From NCBI GenBank assembly GCA_946886075.1, contig CAMPHR010000017.1, forward strand, positions 1-62,455: DNA of 62,455 bases, given 5' to 3'. Under the pieces are notes generated by a model. It searched no databases and had not been told where the DNA came from. It saw nothing but the letters and a program-made list of their open reading frames with translations. Shown piece by piece: positions 53,411 to 61,830 of the stretch. A program made the translations under genes and the position numbers. Positions within the stretch are counted from its first letter, which is position 1. Every line of letters starts with the position of its first letter. The stretch comes from an uncultured Novosphingobium sp. (GTDB lineage Bacteria > Pseudomonadota > Alphaproteobacteria > Sphingomonadales > Sphingomonadaceae).

Positions 53411-54292
53411 TCACCAGTAGAAGAAGACGCTGACGATATGCGCGGTCAGCGCGGCGAGCAGGGCGAAGGTCGCCGGAACATGGACGTAGAGCCAGATTTC
53501 CAGCAGCGCCTTCAAGCGCAGATGGCGGCGGAGGCGCGCGAGCATCGCCTGCTTGCGTTCGAGCAGCGCGTCGATCTTTTCCAGCGGCTCCTTTCCAGTG
53601 TCGGGATGATCGCCGGTCCAGTAGCGCAGGGACGCCTGCGCAGCGGCAGTGGCGCAGCGCGGGTAACGGCCCGACAGGCGCGCGATCAGGCTGCCGCCAA
53701 AGGGATCGTCGTTCAGCGACTGGCGGACGAGGCTCGCCTGAGCCTGTGGCAGGGGCTGGGCGGCGTCGTGCAATTGCCGGTCGATCGCCCGGATCGCTTC
53801 GAGCATCTGCACCTGCGTCATTTCCGCCCGGTTGTTGCTGAGCGCGCTGGGCAGGGTCGCATAGACGATGATGCCGAATAGGCCGGACAGGATGACCAGC
53901 ATCATCAGCACATAGGCCAGCGTATGGACGTTCCAGCCAAGCTGAAACCCGGTGTGCAGCGTGCCGATGACGATGAGGCTCAAACCCAGGTAAACATGGG
54001 CGCTCGTCCACGCCTTCAATGACCAGCGACCGCGCGTCATCGCCCGCTTGCGCAGTCCCAGCAGGGTCAACCAGAGGATAAGGCCGACGCCGATGGTGCC
54101 GAGCGTATAGCCGTACCAGCTCCCGCCATTATGGCGCGGGGTGACGTCGATCATCAGATAGCTGGCGATGGTGAGAAGACAGAGGATCGTCGCGATCTTC
54201 AGCCAGCGGAAATTGGCGTGACGCAGGAACCCGTCATGGAGGGTTTCGCCTTTGGCGCGGCGGGTGGGGGTTGGGCGTGCTCGGGTGGCCAT
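53411..54292 (-). CDS. Dihaem cytochrome b-like inner-membrane protein
   Basis: A 293-residue membrane protein of about five helices. Two helices each carry a His pair exactly 14 residues apart: His99/His113 (HVYLGLSLIVIGTLH) and His271/His285 (HVPATFALLAALTAH). This is the spacing seen for bis-His haem b in cytochrome b561 and ferric-reductase folds. A soluble loop (about 150-260) separates them. It probably moves electrons from quinol or from the flavoprotein across the membrane to the FHA-decahaem protein encoded next. The start at 54292 is chosen because the upstream ATG at 54331 adds an unlikely Cys/Asn-rich stretch. Confidence 0.82.
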   Translation of the reverse strand: MATRARPTPTRRAKGETLHDGFLRHANFRWLKIATILCLLTIASYLMIDVTPRHNGGSWYGYTLGTIGVGLILWLTLLGLRKRAMTRGRWSLKAWTSAHVYLGLSLIVIGTLHTGFQLGWNVHTLAYVLMMLVILSGLFGIIVYATLPSALSNNRAEMTQVQMLEAIRAIDRQLHDAAQPLPQAQASLVRQSLNDDPFGGSLIARLSGRYPRCATAAAQASLRYWTGDHPDTGKEPLEKIDALLERKQAMLARLRRHLRLKALLEIWLYVHVPATFALLAALTAHIVSVFFYW

Positions 54293-54385
54293 TAGAGGAT
54301 GACCACTTTGGTTTGCGTCATTCCCGCACATTGCCCATCAGTGTTCCCAGGAACGCCGGGCAGAATGTCACGATCACCTCTCCTC

Positions 54386-54485
54386 CGTTCGCCCTGTTTG
54401 AGCGAGCCACCCGTCTCGCTCAAATGTCGAAGGGCTTTACTTCTCTTGAAGAAAGGGAAGGGCTTCGACAGGCTCAGCCCGAACG
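54386..54485. repeat. Extragenic inverted repeat, copy 2
   Basis: The sequence GACAGGCTCAGCCCGAACGG at 54467-54486 is identical to the right arm of the repeat after htpG. The left arm near 54386 is a shortened CGTTCGCCCTG. Inside is a hairpin TTGAGCGAG (54398-54406) with CTCGCTCAA (54415-54423). It fills the 295-bp gap between the flavoprotein gene and the cytochrome b gene and could reduce read-through. Confidence 0.7.
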
Positions 54486-54587
54486 GAGAGGGGGAAGGCT
54501 GGTTCAGAGCGGCTTGCTCTTGTGGAGCGGCTGGGAGATGTGTCCTAACCTGCGCAAAAAGGACGGTAGCGGTCGAGATACCCATGC

Positions 54588-57119
54588 TCAATTCGCCTGC
54601 CCGTCCAAGCGGGCGACGGTCAGAAAATCCTCCGGCGACACGCGGATCGCAGCGCCGGTCGGACAAGCGCGCACGCAAGCGGGACCGCCGTCGATCCCCG
54701 AACACATGTCGCACTTGATCGCTTTCTTGGGCTTCTCAACCCCCGGCTCGGCATGCTTGTAGCGCCACTTCTTGGACGGCTCACCCGGGCCAGGCCCAGC
54801 GCCAAAGAACATCCAGCTGAGCAGCCCCGGCTTCTTCGGTGGCACGCTGTCCATGCGGATCACGCCATAGGGGCAATTGCGCTGGCAATTGCCGCAGCCG
54901 ATGCAGGTCTCATCGATGAAGACTTCGCCATCCGGCCCGCGATGAATGGCGTTGGGCGGGCAATCGGCCATGCAATGCGGATGCTCGCAATGGCGGCAAC
55001 TGGTCGGCACATGCAGATGCGCATAGGTGCGCCCGGCTTCGCGGTCGAGGCGGGAGAGCCCCTCATGGCTGTCCGCGCAAGCCTTCTCGCAATTGTCGCA
55101 GCCGACGCACAGATGCTCGTCGATCAGCAGCACGTCGGTCGCTTCGCCGATGCCGTTGTCGACCAGGAACTTCGCTGTCTCCGAATACATGTCGACGACA
55201 GTCGAAAAGCTGTCCTTGCGGCTTTCGATGAAGGCGTTGACGTCCTGCCGCGCGGCCATGTCGCGGCGCGCACGCTCCAGCAAAGCGGGCTTGGCCGCCA
55301 TCAGCCGGGCAAAGGCGTTGCCGTTCAGCTTGATGACTTCGGACTTGACCGTCGCCTTGACCGTCGCAGTGCGCGGGCCGCCCGCGATCAGCGCCATCTC
55401 GCCGACATAAGAACCGGCGGGCAGATAGGAGAGGAAGACGTTTTTCCCGCCGATCTTCTTCTCCACGATCATCGATCCAACCCGGATCACATAAATGTCG
55501 TTGCCAAGTTCGCCCTCGGTCAGGATCGCCTCGCCCGCCTTCACCGTCTTGATCTCGGCGCTGTCGAGCACTTCGCTAAGGTCGGCAGGGGTCAAACCCG
55601 CGCCAAACATCTGCAACAATTGCCGCTCGGTCGAAATCCGCGTGATCGCGCGCTTGGCGGGCGGGTTGGACGACATGAGCTTCAACGCCGCCGTCCGCGA
55701 CACCTCCACCATGATCGAGTCCGCCCCCGCGCGCACGGTCGAACCACGGCGGCGCCCTGAAATCAGGCCGACTTCGCCGAAGATGCTGCCCGCTTCGATG
55801 GGAACGGTGACGCCGGGCGCGACCTCCACGGACGCCTGTCCCTGCGCAATGCCGAACAGGGAAGAGCCGGGGTCATGCTTTTCGAAGATAACCTGGCCCT
55901 TGGCGTAACCCCGCACTTCGCTGTCCAGCATGAATTCGCGCATCTGCAAGGGGGTCAGTCCCTCCAGGATCGACACATTGCTGCGCAGATATTCCAGCCA
56001 TTCCGCAACGCTCTTCTTACCCGGCAGCGCGGCGAATTTGGCGGCCAATATCGGCTCGTCGGCAGGCTTCAGGTCGCGGTTGCCGTTGATATATTCAACA
56101 ACGTCATAGCCCTGGTTCATGCAGTGCTTGATCAGCGGATAGCCCGCCAGCGCGCCGATGACGAAGATGCCGGGCGCGGTGCTTTCAAACACCGGCGACA
56201 GCTTCGGAAAGGCCAGCCGGTCGTTGCTCGCAAATTCGACGCCGCAGCTTTCCACAAAGGCGCGCGGCGGCGCGGACCCCATGCGCGCGATGATCCGGTC
56301 GCACTGCACCTTCACCTCGCCATCACGGCTGTCGAGCGTGATGAAGCCCGGCTCGATCTTCGCCGTGGTCGATTCGGTCATGATCGAAAGGCGCCCAGCC
56401 TCCGCCGCCGCCATCAGCGCCTTGACATTGGCGGGCTTCGCGCTGGCGAACTCCGTTCCCCGGTTGAGGATGGTGACGACATTCCCCTGCGCCTCATCAG
56501 CGGCAAGGCCCATCGCGTTCTCAATCCCCGCATCGCCGGTGCCGACGACGAAGATATGCTCGTCATTATAGTCGGCCGGGTCGTCCAGCTGATATTGCAC
56601 ATGGGGCAGGTCCGCGCCCGGAACGCGCATCAGGTTGGGGTTGCCCTGCGTCCCGATCGCCATGATCACCGCGTCTGCGATGACCTCCCGCCCATCGGTC
56701 AGTGTCAGGCGATAGGGCGGGGCGAGCCGCTGGATTTCCTTGGTATCGGTGGTGCCATCCCGCTTGCGCTCCACGATCTTCTGGACCGATCCGGGGATGG
56801 GATCGCCCGTCCCGCTGATCGCCTTCACCTCTGCATTATAAGCGACGTTCAGCCCCAACGCAGCGGCCTGCTCGTTCCAACGGCCCAGGATCGCCTCGCG
56901 CTTGCCCGCCTCGAAATCGCAGTCGGATCGAAGCACGAGCTGGCTGGGCGTCGCCATCACATGCTTGCCCTTCTGATATTTGAAGATCGTATCGGACAAA
57001 TGGTCCGTCTTTTCGATCAGCAAATGGGAAAGCCCCAACTGCGCCGCGCGCGCGGCCGCGCTCATCCCCGCCGGTCCCGACCCGACGATCGCGATACGCA
57101 CGCGCTCAGTCACTTGCAT
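54588..57119 (-). CDS. FAD oxidoreductase fused to two cyclic-nucleotide domains and a four-cluster ferredoxin
   Basis: An 843-residue cytoplasmic enzyme. Residues 1-330 are a thioredoxin-reductase-like flavoprotein: FAD motif GSGPAG (13-18), NAD(P)H motif VVGTGDAGIEN, but no redox-active CxxC. Two Crp-like cNMP-binding domains follow (about 370-490, EAGSIFGEVGLISGRRRGSTVRA; about 495-620, PAGSYVGEMALIAGGPRTATVKA). The C-terminus (about 670-820) holds a DmsB-like ferredoxin with CVGCDNCEKAC, CRHCEHPHCMADCP, CIGCGNCQRNCP and CDMC...CVRACP, enough for four [4Fe-4S] clusters. It would move electrons between NAD(P)H and the membrane partners, possibly gated by cAMP. The start at 57119 is favoured by GAGGGGG. 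Confidence 0.92.
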   Translation of the reverse strand: MQVTERVRIAIVGSGPAGMSAAARAAQLGLSHLLIEKTDHLSDTIFKYQKGKHVMATPSQLVLRSDCDFEAGKREAILGRWNEQAAALGLNVAYNAEVKAISGTGDPIPGSVQKIVERKRDGTTDTKEIQRLAPPYRLTLTDGREVIADAVIMAIGTQGNPNLMRVPGADLPHVQYQLDDPADYNDEHIFVVGTGDAGIENAMGLAADEAQGNVVTILNRGTEFASAKPANVKALMAAAEAGRLSIMTESTTAKIEPGFITLDSRDGEVKVQCDRIIARMGSAPPRAFVESCGVEFASNDRLAFPKLSPVFESTAPGIFVIGALAGYPLIKHCMNQGYDVVEYINGNRDLKPADEPILAAKFAALPGKKSVAEWLEYLRSNVSILEGLTPLQMREFMLDSEVRGYAKGQVIFEKHDPGSSLFGIAQGQASVEVAPGVTVPIEAGSIFGEVGLISGRRRGSTVRAGADSIMVEVSRTAALKLMSSNPPAKRAITRISTERQLLQMFGAGLTPADLSEVLDSAEIKTVKAGEAILTEGELGNDIYVIRVGSMIVEKKIGGKNVFLSYLPAGSYVGEMALIAGGPRTATVKATVKSEVIKLNGNAFARLMAAKPALLERARRDMAARQDVNAFIESRKDSFSTVVDMYSETAKFLVDNGIGEATDVLLIDEHLCVGCDNCEKACADSHEGLSRLDREAGRTYAHLHVPTSCRHCEHPHCMADCPPNAIHRGPDGEVFIDETCIGCGNCQRNCPYGVIRMDSVPPKKPGLLSWMFFGAGPGPGEPSKKWRYKHAEPGVEKPKKAIKCDMCSGIDGGPACVRACPTGAAIRVSPEDFLTVARLDGQAN

Positions 57120-57255
57120 TACCCCCTCTTGCGAGATCACCCGCAGCCCCGGCATGCCCCTGCCGGTTTATGGTGCGTGGATCAAGTCTTTGGGCACTCT
57201 ATCAATTCCGCTGCGTCACGCTAGAGAGCAGTTGAGTTTATCGGGGGTGGTGGAA

Positions 57256-58191
57256 GTGGCGAAGCTGAGCGTGGGGCGCATGGCTCTCATCGGAGCGGCC
57301 GGGCTGGCGATCGTATCGGTCGGCTATAATGTCTGGCGCGACCAGCCGGAGAAGAAGGAGAGCGGGGCGTCCGCACCCTTCGTCACGGCGGGGCAGCAGC
57401 CCTCCGATCCGGAAAGCGTCATCCGCGGCCTGCAGGAGCGGGTAGGGGCCAACCCCAATGACGCGGAAGGCTGGCAGATGCTCGGCTGGGCCTATTTCGA
57501 AAACGGCCGCCATGCCGACGCGGCACGGGCCTATCGCCGTGCGGTGAAGCTTGCCCCCAACAATGCGACCTTCTGGTCGTCGCTCGGCGAAGCAGTCGTG
57601 ATGGCAAGCGAACATGACCCGATGCCGAAGGAAGCGGCCGACGCTTTCGACAAGGCAGTGAAGCTCGACCCCAAGGAACCGCGCGCCCGCTATTTCCTCG
57701 CCGTGCGAAAGGACCTCGCCAAGGATCATGAGGGCGCGATCCGCGAATGGCTGGCCCTCCTTGCCGACACGCCGCCCGGCGCACCGTGGGAAGCGGACCT
57801 GCGCCGCACGATCGAGCAGGTCGGCAAGATCAACGGCATCGACGTGAAAGAACGTCTCGCGGCGGTAAAGCCCACCGCGCCCCATCCGCCGATCGGCTCC
57901 GTCGCAACCGCAGCGATCCCCGGCCCCAACCGCGAACAGATGCAGGCCGCCGCGCAGCTCCCCAAGGGGCAGCAGGACGCGATGATCGAAGGCATGGTGT
58001 CGGGACTGGAAGCCAAGCTCAAAGCCAATCCCGGCAATGTCGATGGCTGGATCATGCTGATGCGCAGCCGAATGACACTGGGCGAAACCGCAAAAGCGCA
58101 GGCGGCGTTCGAGGCGGCGCGTAAGGCTAATCCAGCGCAGGCCGCAAGGCTGAAGGATGAGGCGCGGCTGTTGGGAGTGCCGGGAATTTGA
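57256..58191 (+). CDS. CycH/NrfG-like TPR protein for cytochrome c assembly
   Basis: A 311-residue protein with one N-terminal helix (MALIGAAGLAIVSVGYNVW) and periplasmic TPR repeats (NPNDAEGWQMLGWAYFENGRHADAARAYRRAVKLAPNN and two or three more). The pattern matches the C-terminal part of CcmI/CycH and NrfG, which present apocytochrome to the haem ligase. The GTG at 57256 follows GGGGGTGGTGGA; other GTGs at 57247 and 57250 or the ATG at 57280 are possible. It is divergent from the flavoprotein gene and fits the heavy haem-attachment load of this cluster, although no other ccm gene is present. Confidence 0.8.
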   Translation: MAKLSVGRMALIGAAGLAIVSVGYNVWRDQPEKKESGASAPFVTAGQQPSDPESVIRGLQERVGANPNDAEGWQMLGWAYFENGRHADAARAYRRAVKLAPNNATFWSSLGEAVVMASEHDPMPKEAADAFDKAVKLDPKEPRARYFLAVRKDLAKDHEGAIREWLALLADTPPGAPWEADLRRTIEQVGKINGIDVKERLAAVKPTAPHPPIGSVATAAIPGPNREQMQAAAQLPKGQQDAMIEGMVSGLEAKLKANPGNVDGWIMLMRSRMTLGETAKAQAAFEAARKANPAQAARLKDEARLLGVPGI

Positions 58192-58212
58192 GCCCACATA
58201 CCCCGCCAAATA

Positions 58213-58290
58213 CCGTCATCCCAGCGCAAGCTGGGATCTCGTGAGGATGTTCACTGCCGCCTGAGATCCCAGCCTGCGCTGGGATGACGG
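58213..58290. repeat. Extragenic inverted repeat, GTCATCCCAGC type
   Basis: The arm at 58213-58240 (CCGTCATCCCAGCGCAAGCT...) pairs with 58263-58290, with one small mismatch zone around the centre of the arms. It is typical of dispersed palindromes in alphaproteobacteria. It follows the TPR gene. Confidence 0.7.
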
Positions 58291-58329
58291 GAAATCAAAA
58301 GGGTACGGAGGCCCAATTAGCCACCAACT

Positions 58330-58354
58330 CCCTCTCCCCTTCAGGGGAGAGGGG
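58330..58354. repeat. Short palindromic repeat, copy 1
   Basis: CCCTCTCCCC-TTCA-GGGGAGAGGG hairpin followed by GAGC. An identical hairpin occurs at 62406-62429. It lies inside the upstream extension of the nucleotidyltransferase reading frame, which supports the later start at 58458. Confidence 0.7.
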
Positions 58355-58457
58355 AGCAACGCAAGATCAGCGCAGTCCCCCTCCTATCCGCACCACGCCA
58401 GCATCCAGCCAGAAAGAAGCGGAACACACGCCCCCCTTCGCCCGTTGCCTTGCTGAA

Positions 58458-59231
58458 ATGACAGCAGAACCAGCGATCTTCGATCCGCCGCCGGACTCGG
58501 TGGCCTTCTACACCGAAAGCCTCCAGCATCTGGTGGAATCCGGCATCCCCTTCATGCTGTCAGGCACCTACGCTCTCGGCTGTCACACTGGCATCGTTCG
58601 CCCGACCAAGGACCTCGACGTCTTCTGCAAGGCAGGCGACGCACCGCGCATCCTCGCCTATTTCAAGCATCTAGGCCATGAAGTCGAGTTCGAGGACGAA
58701 CGCTGGATCGGCAAGGTCTGGCGCGGCAACAACTTTTTCGACGTCATCTACAACATCTCGTCGGCCAGTGTCCCGGTGACAGAAGAATGGTTCCGTGCCG
58801 AAGATCATGCCGAAGTCTACGGCATCAACGTCCGCATCACGCCCCCGACCGAGTTCATCCTGTCGAAGATCTTCATCCAGGACCGCTATCGCTATGATGG
58901 AGCCGATGTCGTCCATGTCATCCTGCGCCAGCATGAGCGGATCAACTGGCAATGGCTGCTCGACACGATGGAGCTGCATTGGGAATTGCTGCTGATCCAT
59001 CTGCTCAATTTCCGCTTCATCTATCCGACCGAGCGCCATTGCATTCCGCTCTGGCTGTTCGAGGAATTGCTCGGCCGCTTGCAGACGCGCGCGGAACTGC
59101 CGGTGCCCAATATCCGCGTGTGCCGCGGGCGGCTTCTGTCTCCGCGCGACTATTTGATCGACATCACCGAATGGGGCTTCGCCGATGTGGTCGGCAAGGG
59201 CCTTGAGGAGAGCCATGACCGCAACAAATGA
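58458..59231 (+). CDS. Nucleotidyltransferase-fold protein
   Basis: A 257-residue protein. The N-terminal SGTYALGCHTGIVRPTKDLDVFC contains the nucleotidyltransferase core, with the DxD acidic pair in DLDVF and a later strand FFDVIYNIS. The rest is helical (VVHVILRQHERINWQWLLDTM, RLLSPRDYLIDITEWGF). It could transfer a nucleotide to RNA or protein, like antitoxin or repair enzymes, but no target is evident. The start at 58458 is beyond the palindromic repeat. It overlaps the metallophosphoesterase gene by 17 bp, so the two are coupled and may act as opposing enzymes. Confidence 0.75.
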   Translation: MTAEPAIFDPPPDSVAFYTESLQHLVESGIPFMLSGTYALGCHTGIVRPTKDLDVFCKAGDAPRILAYFKHLGHEVEFEDERWIGKVWRGNNFFDVIYNISSASVPVTEEWFRAEDHAEVYGINVRITPPTEFILSKIFIQDRYRYDGADVVHVILRQHERINWQWLLDTMELHWELLLIHLLNFRFIYPTERHCIPLWLFEELLGRLQTRAELPVPNIRVCRGRLLSPRDYLIDITEWGFADVVGKGLEESHDRNK

Positions 59232-59958
59232 ACCCGCCCGGCACGAAGGGCTCACCCTCGCCGCGATCGGCGACCTGCATGTTACCGACACGTCGGAACA
59301 TCGCTACCGCGCGATGTTCGAGGAAATCTCGGAAAAGGCGGACATATTGGCGCTGTGCGGCGACCTCACCAATTTCGGGAAGACGCGCGAGGCGGAAATA
59401 TTGGCCGAAGATCTGCGCGCCTGCACCATCCCCACCGTCGCCGTGCTCGGCAATCACGACTATGAATGTGGCCAGCCCGAAGAAGTCGCCCGCATCCTCC
59501 ACGGCGCGGGCGTCACCGTGCTGGACGATCAGGCCGTCGAGATCAAAGGCGTCGGCTTTGCCGGGGTAAAGGGCTTCGTCGGCGGCTTCGGCCGTGGCGA
59601 GCTGGGCGCTTTCGGGGAAAAGGGCATCAAGACCTTCGTCGAGGAAGCGATCAACGAAGCGCGCAAGCTGGAAAACGCCCTGCGCTCGCTGCGCACCGAC
59701 CGCTGCGTGGCAGTCCTCCACTATGCGCCGGTTGCTGACACCGTACAGGGCGAGCCTCCCGAAATCTTCCCGTTCCTCGGCTCCTCCCGGCTGGCCGAAG
59801 CCATCGACCGCTTCGACAACGTCCGCTTCGCCGTGCACGGCCACGCCCATCGCGGCGCCTTCGAAGGCCGCACCCCGCGCGGCGTGCCCGTCTATAACTG
59901 CGCCCAATTCGTCGTATCGGAGAAGTTCGATCGCCCCTACGCCCTGATTGCGCTTTAG
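59215..59958 (+). CDS. Metallophosphoesterase
   Basis: A 247-residue calcineurin-like phosphoesterase with the full metal motif set: GDLHVTD, GDLTNFG, GNHDYE, HYAPV and HGHAHRG. The start ATG at 59215 follows GAGGAGAGCC and lies within the end of the nucleotidyltransferase gene. The substrate is not known; the coupling suggests it reverses or processes the product of its neighbour. Confidence 0.87.
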   Translation: MTATNEPARHEGLTLAAIGDLHVTDTSEHRYRAMFEEISEKADILALCGDLTNFGKTREAEILAEDLRACTIPTVAVLGNHDYECGQPEEVARILHGAGVTVLDDQAVEIKGVGFAGVKGFVGGFGRGELGAFGEKGIKTFVEEAINEARKLENALRSLRTDRCVAVLHYAPVADTVQGEPPEIFPFLGSSRLAEAIDRFDNVRFAVHGHAHRGAFEGRTPRGVPVYNCAQFVVSEKFDRPYALIAL

Positions 59959-60119
59959 GCGATGCCGCGATCCCACCGATCCGGTTCCGATAGCTGCTTG
60001 CACCAGAGCGGAATCGGCCGGAAAGCACCAAATCGGTTATAGTTGGCGAGCAAATCGCAACGACATTGCTTTAGGCCTGATCTCGACAAGCGCCGCCAAC
60101 GGCGTTGTGGCGGGGGCAA

Positions 60120-61793
60120 ATGGATTTCAAGCGGGCTTTAGCTGGGCTGAAGGCGATCGGGGCGGCGGTGACGCTGCTCACGGCAACCCTTCCCGCCGCC
60201 GCGCAAATCGCGCCGCCGAGCGAGGGCACTTCCGCCCCGCTGATTGACCGCGAGCGGCAGGACCGCGTGCAACCCAGCATCGCGCCCGCGCCTCCAGCAA
60301 CCGTCGCGCCACCTGCTCCCACCGTCGCGCCAGCCGCCACCCCCGCCGAAAGCGTCAAGCTCGCCCGCGTCCACTATATGGGCGCTTCACTCCCGCCGCC
60401 GCTGCTCGACAAGGCGGTCGCCCCCCTGATCGGCCGCCCCCTGACCCGCGAAACGCTCCAGGCAGTGGCAAAGGCCGTCGGCGACGCCTACGCCCGCAGC
60501 AACATCGCCTTCTATTCCGTGTCCATCCCCGCGCAGGTCCCCGCAGGTGGCCAGTTGATCGTCAAGATCGTCGAGGGAAGGGTGAAGGAATATCGGCTCG
60601 CGGGCATGTCCCCCAGCATGCCCGTCCGCCTGATCGAAGCCCAGATGCAACGCGTAAAGCGCGACACCCCCCTCCGCAAAGCCACGCTAGAACGCGCCCT
60701 CGGCCTCCTTCGCGACATCCCTGGCCAGACCGTCGAAGCCCGCATCCGCCAGGGCGCGGGAGAGGGCGACCTGATCCTCGACCTCATCGTCAAGCGCAAG
60801 CAGTTCGAAATTGGCGTCCTCATCGACAACAGCGCGGTCAACAACGTCATCGACGGCGTCCAGGCGCAACTGACCGTAACCGCCAACGGCCTGCTCCGCG
60901 AAGGGGACAGCACGCGCATCGCGGGCTATCTGCCCTTCTACCCCGAACGCTATCAATTTTATTCGCTCAGCCACACGACCCCGATCAGCAGCAACGGCAC
61001 GACCCTGTCCGCCAACATCGCCCATATGAAAAGCCGCGTGCGCGACCGCCCGATCGAAGGCGAAGCAACGCTCGCAGGCTTGACGATCAGCCACGCGCTC
61101 GTCCGCTCCAACAAAACAAACCTCAGCGTCAATGCATCGATCGACGGCATCGACAGCAGCAATTACTTTCTCGACGTCCGTTTCGGCGATTACCGCTCCC
61201 GCGCGGTGCGGATCGGCGCATCCTGGTCGCATTCCGACCAAACGCAGGGGCAGGCGCTCTCCGCCGTCGCCAGCCGGGGCATCGGCCTGCTCGGTGCGCG
61301 CGCCTTCACCGGCTTTTCGGAAAAGATCTTCACGAAGGTCAATGTGCAGGCGGTCGCCGTGCGCAGCCTGTCGAAGCGTGTCGCCGTCAAACTCAATGCC
61401 AGGGCGCAATATAGCCGAGACCAGCTGCCCTCGACCGAACGCTTTTCCCTGGGCGGCACCGGTGCGGGCATGGCCTTCCCGATCGGCATCCGCGCGGCTG
61501 AAAAGGCGGTGGCGGGCGCGGCCGAGCTCAGCTGGACCCCGCTACGCGCCGGGCCTCTGCAGAAAACAACCCTCTTCGCCTATGCCGACGGCGCAGTCGC
61601 CCAAGCCGTCGCGCGCCCTTTCTATCGCCTGCCCGCCGAGAATTTCTCGCTCGCATCGGCTGGAGGCGGCGTCCGGGTCGGCATCGGCAACCAATGGCGG
61701 GCCAGCGTCGAAGTTGCGGTGCCCGTCAAGCGCATCGACAGCGCCGACTCCCGCCGCGCGCGGGTCTTCTTCGGGATCGGCCGCGCCTTCTGA
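60120..61793 (+). CDS. TpsB-like outer-membrane transporter, orphan
   Basis: A 557-residue ShlB/FhaC-type protein. Signal peptide (to about PAAAQ), a Pro/Ala linker, POTRA domains (about 80-230: VKLARVHYMGASLPPPLLDKA, IAFYSVSIPAQVPAGGQLIV) and a barrel that ends RVFFGIGRAF, with terminal Phe. The RFSLGGTGAGMAF loop is the VRGF equivalent. It shares domain order and wording (LRDIPGQTV versus MRDIPGAKV) with the transporter at 8521, so the two are paralogues. No TpsA lies nearby. The ATG at 60120 follows GGCGGGGG. Confidence 0.85.
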   Translation: MDFKRALAGLKAIGAAVTLLTATLPAAAQIAPPSEGTSAPLIDRERQDRVQPSIAPAPPATVAPPAPTVAPAATPAESVKLARVHYMGASLPPPLLDKAVAPLIGRPLTRETLQAVAKAVGDAYARSNIAFYSVSIPAQVPAGGQLIVKIVEGRVKEYRLAGMSPSMPVRLIEAQMQRVKRDTPLRKATLERALGLLRDIPGQTVEARIRQGAGEGDLILDLIVKRKQFEIGVLIDNSAVNNVIDGVQAQLTVTANGLLREGDSTRIAGYLPFYPERYQFYSLSHTTPISSNGTTLSANIAHMKSRVRDRPIEGEATLAGLTISHALVRSNKTNLSVNASIDGIDSSNYFLDVRFGDYRSRAVRIGASWSHSDQTQGQALSAVASRGIGLLGARAFTGFSEKIFTKVNVQAVAVRSLSKRVAVKLNARAQYSRDQLPSTERFSLGGTGAGMAFPIGIRAAEKAVAGAAELSWTPLRAGPLQKTTLFAYADGAVAQAVARPFYRLPAENFSLASAGGGVRVGIGNQWRASVEVAVPVKRIDSADSRRARVFFGIGRAF

Positions 61794-61830
61794 TTGCGGT
61801 TTTTGCGTATACGCAAAGGAAAACTGAACC

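Noticed and set aside
55875..57224. 449-codon plus-strand frame opposite the flavoprotein gene
   Set aside because: Antisense to clear FAD and cNMP motifs; translation is low-information.
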